From Bacteroidota bacterium (lineage in GTDB: Bacteria; Bacteroidota; Bacteroidia; Bacteroidales; PUMT01): a DNA stretch of 5,455 nt. The stretch is taken from positions 1 through 5,455 of the forward strand of contig PXAP01000006.1 in the NCBI GenBank assembly GCA_003567115.1, in the 5' to 3' direction. Numbering within the stretch: position 1 is the stretch's first letter; each line of letters starts with the position of its first letter. Of the stretch, positions 1-5,455 are shown piece after piece. Both the position numbers and the translations under genes were made by a program. A model generated the notes under the pieces. That model ran no database searches. It saw only the letters and a list, made by a program, of their open reading frames with translations, and was not told the DNA's origin.

Positions 1-562
1 CTCGGTAGGAGAGCACCTCTTCAGGGAAAACCGTCCTGGTGAGGATCTGTTCATCCTGGTCAGGGGGAACGTTATAATTGAATCGGGAAATTCAGTTATT
101 GACATCCTCGGTCCGGGAACAGTAATAGGAGAAATGGCAAATCTTATGGGAGTGCCCAGAACGGCTACGGTAACAGCAGAGCAACCGGTTACGGCCCTTA
201 AAATGCCAGCCAGGAACATGATAAGCCTGATGAGAGAATCTCCTGATTTTGAGAAGCGTTTATGGAAAATTGCCAGTACCAGGTTTGTTGAAAACTACCT
301 TGGAATAATGGAGCCTTACAGCAAATGGAAACGCAATAAGCTGAAAAAATGGATTGCCGGAGGTGATATCGCATTTTTAAACGATAATGACAATATTGAA
401 CTTGAAGACAAAATCGGGGTGCTGCTGACAGGGCAGGTATATGTTACAAGCCGTAACAAACCTATCAATGCACCTGCTATACTCTATGCACCTCTTGTAC
501 ACGTTTGTAATGAGGCAAAGATATTTTTCTGCAATCACCCGCCGGATAAAGAAGATCAATGA
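1..562 (+). CDS. Cyclic nucleotide-binding domain protein, C-terminal part (possible cation:proton antiporter tail)
   Basis: This is the last 186 residues of a gene that starts left of the window; the first complete codon is at position 2 and the stop is TGA at 560-562. Residues 1-70 form the latter half of a CAP/cNMP-binding beta-roll: a PGEDLFILVRGNV strand-turn-strand, ILGPGTVIGEM, then the phosphate-binding cassette GEMANLMGVPRTATV. Cassette residues Glu44, Arg53 and Thr54 are kept, so binding of cAMP, cGMP or a related ligand is plausible. A helical stretch follows (about 72-117, with FEKRLWKIASTRF and a basic WKRNKLKKW), then a short beta-rich tail. No DNA-binding helix-turn-helix follows the domain, which argues against a CRP/FNR-type regulator. 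The arrangement resembles cytoplasmic tails of NhaP/SOS1-like Na+/H+ antiporters, but no transmembrane part is visible, so that identity is inference. An internal Met at position 134 lies inside the beta-roll and is not a credible start. The 3' end overlaps the convergent ligase gene by 7 bases. Confidence 0.8.
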   Translation, partial: SVGEHLFRENRPGEDLFILVRGNVIIESGNSVIDILGPGTVIGEMANLMGVPRTATVTAEQPVTALKMPARNMISLMRESPDFEKRLWKIASTRFVENYLGIMEPYSKWKRNKLKKWIAGGDIAFLNDNDNIELEDKIGVLLTGQVYVTSRNKPINAPAILYAPLVHVCNEAKIFFCNHPPDKEDQ

Positions 563-2622
563 TCTGTCTTTTCCAGCCTGATCCTTGCATCAACTGCGAT
601 TACCCGGTTTGGCTGGCCCAGCAGGGGATTAATGTCCATTTCTGAAATCTCAGGGGCAGAATGTGCCAGTGCAGACAGCCTTACAAGTATATCTGCAAAC
701 ATTTCGGTATTGACACCTTTCATGCCCCTTGCACCCGATAATACCCCCTGTCCCCTTAACCGGCCGGTCATCTCCAGGGCCTCCTGAAGGTCAAGCGGAG
801 CAAGAGCCTCGGTAACATCCCCGAATACCTCTACAAATACTCCCCCCAGTCCCCCGACAACAAGATGGCCAAAGGGTGGCTCAGATTTTATGCCGGCAAA
901 CAGCTCTGCCCCCTCCAGCATAGGCTGTATCAGTACTGCAGTAGTGCCGGGTATCTGCATCAGGCGCTCAAACTCTCTTCCAAGCTGCTTTTCATCAGTT
1001 ACATTCATAACAACACCGTTTACATCGGACTTGTGGAGGGGGCCCACCACCTTCATCACTACCGGGTAACCAAAAAGGTGAGCTTTCGCGGAAGCCTCTT
1101 CCCGATCAGTGACAACAGCCTCTGCTGCCCTGGGTATGCCCGATGCATCCATAAGCTTCTGTACTTTGTGCGGCTCAAGATATCCCCCGGCGCTGCTTTC
1201 AACCACCTCCCTTATTATTCCGGTTTCCACAGCCGGAAGGGTTACAGTGGAGGGAGCCGGAGAAGGGGTTTTGGCAACCTGCACCAGCGCACGGCCCAGA
1301 ACAACCTCATCCTGGAAACAGAAACGGCCTTTGGAAATAAAGGAGACAATCTCGTCAGCAGCATTGATAACAGACGGGAGCACCGGATAAACCGGTTTTT
1401 TGCAGCTTTCCATCTTCTCATGCAGAAGCTCATAGACATCATAAACAGAAGCAAGGCCGGGACTGCCGAAAATAACAACCATGCCATCAATATTGTCAAA
1501 CCTGTTCTCGCAATAATCGAGTATATGGCCAAGCTGCATGGCATTGCCCGTGGCAAGGAAATCTATCGGATTGGCAACCGAAGATCCGGGGTAGAGTTTT
1601 TCAAGCAGGTCCACGCTGTCAGGACCCCCGATCGGCGGAACCTCCAGGCCCCCATCAGACAAAGTGTCGGTCAGCATCACCGCCGAACCTCCGGCATGGG
1701 TTATTATGGCAAACCGTTTGCCTTTGATCTCTTTTTGTAAAAAAACCCCTGCAACGTTTATAAGCTCCTGCCTGCTGTAACTACGTACAATACCGGCCTT
1801 TCTGAAAAGGGCGTCAACAGCGGCATCAGATCCGGCAAGAGCCCCGGTATGGGAAGTGGCAGCACGGCTTCCAGCTTCCGAAGCACCCGATTTAATTGCG
1901 GCAATCCTGCATCCCTTCCTGATAAGGGAAGAGGCATGCCTGAGCAGCATACCGGGACTTCTGATACCCTCCATATAAAGTAGCTTGATCCTTGAACTGG
2001 TCCGGGGGTCGAAATTCTCATCAAGGTACCTGACCACCTCTTCCACTCCGGTTTGGGGACTGTTACCCACCGACCATACGGATGAAAAGGTCAGGCCTGC
2101 ACTATATCCCGCCTCCATGGTGTATACAGCCACGGCACCCGATCCCGATATAAAATCAACGCCGCCGGGATGAAGCTTTGGAACAGGTGTGGTAAAAACG
2201 CTGGCGTGATTGCTGCTTATCACCCCGATGCAATTGGGTCCTATCAGGCATGCACCGGCAGAATCAGCAATATCAGCAATCTTCCTTTCAAGTTCTGCAC
2301 CCTCCTTACTCTCTTCGGAAAATCCTGCGGAGAGTACAATAAAGGCTTTCGTGTTTTTTTTGGTTGCAAGAAGCTCCACAGCCGGCGGACAGTGTACGGC
2401 GGCAACTGCAAGGATTGCAAGATCGGTGTCAGGCAAATCATCAAGGTTCCTGAAGCTTTTAATACCCTGAACCTCGTCCTCTTTGGGATTGGCAACATAT
2501 ATCCTGCCTGTGTACCCGTTTTCAATAATGTTCCTGAGCACCTTGCCTCCGGGCTTGCGCAGATCTTTTGAGCCTCCCACAACAACAATGCTTTGGGGAT
2601 TGATCAGTTTATCATTAATCAT
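556..2622 (-). CDS. Acetate/acyl-CoA ligase (ADP-forming), fused alpha-beta, 688 aa
   Basis: The predicted enzyme interconverts acyl-CoA + ADP + Pi and free acid + CoA + ATP in the cytoplasm; in fermenters it usually makes ATP from acetyl-CoA or branched/aryl acyl-CoAs. Domains in order: CoA-binding Rossmann fold (about 5-140, with VVVGGSKD, VANPKEDEVQG and GPNCIGV), succinyl-CoA-ligase-like flavodoxin fold (about 150-295), a second ligase-CoA domain (about 300-450, with THAGGSAV and NPIDF), and an ATP-grasp domain (about 470-688). Catalytic residues are present: His258 in SHTGALAG, the phosphohistidine site of the alpha part; His530 in PLHKSD, matching the second phospho-carrier histidine of the beta part; Lys524 in VVMKVVGP; and EMDINPLL (661-668) near the metal/nucleotide site. 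Length is typical of the fused form. The ATG at 2622 is chosen because the CoA-binding domain begins right after it and the next in-frame Met is far inside. No clear Shine-Dalgarno precedes it. The substrate cannot be fixed from sequence; acetate is the default guess. It is convergent with gene 1, and a repeat array lies 45 bases upstream. Confidence 0.93.
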   Translation of the reverse strand: MINDKLINPQSIVVVGGSKDLRKPGGKVLRNIIENGYTGRIYVANPKEDEVQGIKSFRNLDDLPDTDLAILAVAAVHCPPAVELLATKKNTKAFIVLSAGFSEESKEGAELERKIADIADSAGACLIGPNCIGVISSNHASVFTTPVPKLHPGGVDFISGSGAVAVYTMEAGYSAGLTFSSVWSVGNSPQTGVEEVVRYLDENFDPRTSSRIKLLYMEGIRSPGMLLRHASSLIRKGCRIAAIKSGASEAGSRAATSHTGALAGSDAAVDALFRKAGIVRSYSRQELINVAGVFLQKEIKGKRFAIITHAGGSAVMLTDTLSDGGLEVPPIGGPDSVDLLEKLYPGSSVANPIDFLATGNAMQLGHILDYCENRFDNIDGMVVIFGSPGLASVYDVYELLHEKMESCKKPVYPVLPSVINAADEIVSFISKGRFCFQDEVVLGRALVQVAKTPSPAPSTVTLPAVETGIIREVVESSAGGYLEPHKVQKLMDASGIPRAAEAVVTDREEASAKAHLFGYPVVMKVVGPLHKSDVNGVVMNVTDEKQLGREFERLMQIPGTTAVLIQPMLEGAELFAGIKSEPPFGHLVVGGLGGVFVEVFGDVTEALAPLDLQEALEMTGRLRGQGVLSGARGMKGVNTEMFADILVRLSALAHSAPEISEMDINPLLGQPNRVIAVDARIRLEKTDH

Positions 2623-2666
2623 ACAGGTTTGTTTTTATGATATTTGGCACAGCATACAGAAAAAGA

Positions 2667-2764
2667 CATAAAACACCCGGCATAAAACACCCGGCATAAA
2701 ACACCCGGCATAAAACAACCGGCATAAAACACCCGGCATAAAACAACCGGCATAAAACAACCGG
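2667..2764. repeat. Seven-copy 14-bp tandem repeat array
   Basis: Seven head-to-tail 14-bp units occur with no spacer. Units 1, 2, 3 and 5 read cataaaacacccgg; units 4, 6 and 7 read cataaaacaaccgg, a single C-to-A difference at unit position 10. The order along the plus strand is A A A B A B B. A decayed partial copy (catacgg) follows at 2765-2771. The array fills most of the 160-base gap between the nuclease stop (2783) and the ligase start (2622), so it lies upstream of the ligase in its direction of transcription. Each unit ends in the self-complementary CCGG. The copies are contiguous and short, which excludes a CRISPR array. Function is unknown; it could be a neutral minisatellite grown by replication slippage or a cis-acting site. 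No Bacteroidota-type promoter (-33 TTTG with -7 TAnnTTTG) could be placed confidently in the gap. Confidence 0.97.
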
Positions 2765-2782
2765 CATACGGCAACCCTGATA

Positions 2783-5455
2783 TCACCCTCTGCGGCACAA
2801 TTTTACATAGGTACAATATCTGCAAATTTCCTGGTTTTCTGCCGGACTGAATGGTTGCACGGGACTGAACATATCTGCCAGGGAGAGTTTCAGCTGAGCT
2901 TCAAACTCCTCCATATACCGGGCAAAATCATTGACGGCTATTTTTGCCGATCGGCCGCTCTTCTCATAAATTGCAGGGTCATCACCGCTGAAAAACTTTT
3001 TCACCTGATACAGAAGCGGTTTTACCGGTTTCTCCCCGCCATGATTACGAAGGTAGAGCCATGCATACATGAAGGTCTGGAAAACTGCCCTTCTCCTTTT
3101 AGGATTACCCCGCTCGAAAAGGGATTCAACCGTTTTGAAATCAGGTTCGTCACCCCCGGTTTTATAATCCACTACCCTTACCGTACCGTCAACCTCATCA
3201 ATCCTGTCTATAATACCACCTATGGCCGGGACCGGGTTTCCGTCCCCCTGCCCGGCAGATATCGCAGTACGGTATTCCCTTTCAAGTGCCTTGATACTGA
3301 ACGGTGCCATACCCCGGTCCATCGAAAGCATCTCCCTGAGATAGGTAATCAGCACCTCCGAAACTATACTGCTCATACCCCCCCTGCCGGGACCGGTTTT
3401 GCAACCCTGTCCGGCAATCACCTCATCAAAGGCCCGTTCCACATATTTTCCAAGCTGCCCATCATTTGCCAGAAGCGAATCTATATCCTCCCTCCCTACC
3501 TCCTTACCGGTAAATGGCAGGTATATCAGCTGGGCTGATTTATGCATCAGGTTGCCGAATTCCGCCGCGTCAATCTCTTCGGCAACCTTTGCAGGTTCAG
3601 GGATGCGGGCAATATAACGGAAATAGAACCTGAGCGAACAATCAAGCCAGCTGTTTATCGCACCGGGCGAAAGATACCGGCTACCGGGGCCATCACCGGC
3701 AAATCTGTTCATCAGCCTGATAACATCAGGGGTTTTATATATAATTACAGGCCTGTTCTCCACGGGCACGAGTCCACCGGCAAAACTTTTTTCAGTTACC
3801 CTGAACTGCCTGTCGAATTTAAGCTGGTATATGAACCTGCTCATCTCTCCCGTAAACAAACCCTCACTTCTGGTATTCCAGATCAGGGTAGTTTTGGAGG
3901 CTCTCTGCAGCATCCGGTAAAAATAATAGGCATACACCGCATCCTGCTGCTCCCTCCCCGGCAGTCCGTAACCTTTCCTGAGGTTATAGGGAACAAACGA
4001 CCATTCATTATGCCTGGCCGGGAACAGACCCTCATTCATGGAAAGCCAGATCACATTTTCAAAGTCAAGTGCCCGGGTTTCCAGAACCCCCATAACCTGT
4101 ACCCCTTTAAGGGGTTCACCATAAAAAGGGACACGAATACCATTCAAAACCTTTTTCAGAAGTTTCACCATGGTGTCAAATCCCGGCTTCAATCCGGCAT
4201 TTTCAGTAATATCCCTCAGCCTCACTATCCCGTTACAGATTCTGTATATAAACTCCCTTTCGGGGAAAAAGACGGATCCGCCGCTTTCATCCGGGTTATC
4301 CCCCTTGTTGTTTTCAGCCTTTTTCACCTTGCCAGTCCCCCGACAGCCCTGGCTGTCTCCTTCTTCAAACGTTCTGCTGCGGGCAATATACAACAGTATA
4401 CCGGTTATATAGTCCGGCAGATCCGTTCCTCCGTAAACCTTTCTGAACACAAGACTGCCCGCCGGAGTATGATTCAGATCGGTTTCACTTATATAAAGCA
4501 GATTTTTCCGAGCTGTCTCAGCGGCAAGCCTCTCCGGAACAAGCGTATCCTGATCATTGAACCCGGGGTGCCTGAGCAGGGAAAGTACATCACTGTAATG
4601 AAAACTAACCCTGCCATCCTCACCCTTTCCTGCATTTTTCTGCAGAGAGACAAGGTTCATTACAAAACCATACCAGGGAGTATCTCTAAGCGGATATCCC
4701 ATGGTCACATTTATATCTGAAACTTCCCCCGGCAGGGATGACAATACCGGTATCAGCAAAGTTTCGTCGGGAAGAATCACCACGGTTTTGCCCGGGTCAT
4801 CATCGGCAAACTCAGTATTAAGCCGGGAAAGAAGCTTAGCCTGACCGGAATTGGAAGATACGGCAATTATCTCTATCTCCGGACGGTTTTTTTCCATGCT
4901 CCTGCTATCCTGCTCAAAACCCGTGTGGGGATAACGTTTCAGGTTTTCACGCATAAAAAGCCCGGCCTGGTGGCCAGGACGGGAGGTATAATATTGGTCG
5001 TAATCCCAGAAAAATTCAGCCCGCCCTTCGTCTTTCAGGCTGTCAAAAAGAACCTTTTCACATTCATTGAGAGCATTGAATCCGGCAACAAATAACCTTT
5101 CATATGGCAACTCCAATGGAATGCCTTCCTTAACAGTATCCGCCGCATCCCTGAAGATCATCCCTTCATAGGCGATCCCCTGTTTCCGGAGGCTTTGCCT
5201 GTATTTCGTGTATATTTCTTCCAGGACTTCCCAGATGCGTAAAAACTCCTTTTGCTGAGGCGATGTTACGGCGGGACGGAAGGTGCTCCAGAAACTTTTG
5301 ATTGCTTCTATCTGCCGGTCAGTCAGAAAATCAAACTGCTCCTCAATATCCTTCAGTCCCCGCACATTGCTGAACAGAGCACCGGCACTGACCATATATT
5401 TATCAATCTCATCAAAATCCGAACGCAGTATCTCACCCCAGTTATAAAACTGATC
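2783..5455 (-). CDS. AddB-like helicase/PD-(D/E)XK nuclease, 5'-truncated by window edge
   Basis: 890 codons are visible and the frame stays open through 5455 (DQFYNWGEILRSDFDEIDKY precedes the Met at 5395), so that Met is internal and the start lies outside; roughly 100 N-terminal residues, including any Walker A motif, are probably missing. Residues are numbered from that Met. The first two thirds resemble an SF1 helicase scaffold: LFVAGFNALNECE (101-113), and LETRALDFENVIWLSMNEGLFP (438-459), similar to late helicase motifs of RecB/AddB proteins. The C-terminal third is a RecB-family nuclease: LSPGAINSWLDC (575-586), EFGNLMHK (612-619), GGIIDRID with Asp730, DYKTG with Asp743 and Lys745, and Gln773/Tyr777 in QTFMY. 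Cys586 plus Cys858-X2-Cys861-X5-Cys867 match the four-cysteine iron-sulfur staple of AddB. The predicted role is DNA double-strand-break end resection with an AddA-type helicase partner, which would be expected near the right edge but is not seen. A Cas4-only or phage exonuclease identity is unlikely given the length and helicase-like part. Confidence 0.9.
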   Translation of the reverse strand, partial: DQFYNWGEILRSDFDEIDKYMVSAGALFSNVRGLKDIEEQFDFLTDRQIEAIKSFWSTFRPAVTSPQQKEFLRIWEVLEEIYTKYRQSLRKQGIAYEGMIFRDAADTVKEGIPLELPYERLFVAGFNALNECEKVLFDSLKDEGRAEFFWDYDQYYTSRPGHQAGLFMRENLKRYPHTGFEQDSRSMEKNRPEIEIIAVSSNSGQAKLLSRLNTEFADDDPGKTVVILPDETLLIPVLSSLPGEVSDINVTMGYPLRDTPWYGFVMNLVSLQKNAGKGEDGRVSFHYSDVLSLLRHPGFNDQDTLVPERLAAETARKNLLYISETDLNHTPAGSLVFRKVYGGTDLPDYITGILLYIARSRTFEEGDSQGCRGTGKVKKAENNKGDNPDESGGSVFFPEREFIYRICNGIVRLRDITENAGLKPGFDTMVKLLKKVLNGIRVPFYGEPLKGVQVMGVLETRALDFENVIWLSMNEGLFPARHNEWSFVPYNLRKGYGLPGREQQDAVYAYYFYRMLQRASKTTLIWNTRSEGLFTGEMSRFIYQLKFDRQFRVTEKSFAGGLVPVENRPVIIYKTPDVIRLMNRFAGDGPGSRYLSPGAINSWLDCSLRFYFRYIARIPEPAKVAEEIDAAEFGNLMHKSAQLIYLPFTGKEVGREDIDSLLANDGQLGKYVERAFDEVIAGQGCKTGPGRGGMSSIVSEVLITYLREMLSMDRGMAPFSIKALEREYRTAISAGQGDGNPVPAIGGIIDRIDEVDGTVRVVDYKTGGDEPDFKTVESLFERGNPKRRRAVFQTFMYAWLYLRNHGGEKPVKPLLYQVKKFFSGDDPAIYEKSGRSAKIAVNDFARYMEEFEAQLKLSLADMFSPVQPFSPAENQEICRYCTYVKLCRRG

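Noticed and set aside
134..562. A free-standing 142-residue protein starting at the Met at 134
   Set aside because: The frame is open to the left edge, and the upstream residues complete the cNMP-binding beta-roll, so this Met is internal.
865..1740. Plus-strand open frame (291 codons) antisense to the ligase
   Set aside because: It is fully contained in the ligase, whose catalytic motifs fix the true frame; no motif or start signal is visible in the antisense frame.
2667..2764. Possible CRISPR array
   Set aside because: Units are 14 bp and directly adjacent with no unique spacers, and no cas genes are present. The RecB-type nuclease domain next door belongs to a long AddB-like protein, not to Cas4.
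2623..2782. Intrinsic terminator for the nuclease gene or promoter for the ligase
   Set aside because: Only 3-5 bp stems (CCGG with CCGG, or CCG with CGG) can be drawn, without a matching U-tract, and no convincing -33/-7 pair was found on the minus strand.
3542..4720. Long plus-strand open frame (392 codons) antisense to the nuclease
   Set aside because: It lies wholly inside the well-supported nuclease gene, shows no recognisable domain, and its composition is what the reverse strand of that codon usage would give.

Overview
The window most likely comes from a member of the Bacteroidota, probably an anaerobic Bacteroidales-like lineage. I base this on protein character. The AddB-like nuclease and the fused ADP-forming acyl-CoA synthetase both read like the Bacteroidota versions of their families, and I see no clear Shine-Dalgarno sequence ahead of the one start codon that can be inspected. 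This is inference from recalled family features, not a database match.

Layout from left to right: (1) positions 1-562, plus strand, hold the C-terminal end of a protein with a cyclic-nucleotide-binding domain, possibly the regulatory tail of a cation:proton antiporter. (2) Positions 556-2622, minus strand, hold a complete 688-residue acetate/acyl-CoA ligase (ADP-forming) with its alpha- and beta-type parts fused. It is convergent with gene 1 and overlaps it by 7 bases. (3) A 160-base gap (2623-2782) contains seven perfect-period 14-bp tandem repeats in two one-base variants. (4) Positions 2783-5455, minus strand, hold a large AddB-like helicase/nuclease. Its start lies beyond the right edge. 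It has a RecB-type nuclease domain at the C-terminus and a cysteine pattern matching the AddB iron-sulfur staple.

The three genes do not form an obvious pathway: one looks like ligand-regulated transport or signalling, one like energy metabolism (acyl-CoA to acid plus ATP) and one like recombinational repair. The nuclease and the ligase point the same way, but the repeat-bearing gap separates them, so co-transcription is possible rather than shown. No RNA gene, CRISPR array, insertion sequence or convincing terminator is visible. The coding content is ordinary. The least explained element is the 14-bp repeat array just upstream of the ligase, which on the coding strand is stop-free in all three frames and carries an ATG in every unit.
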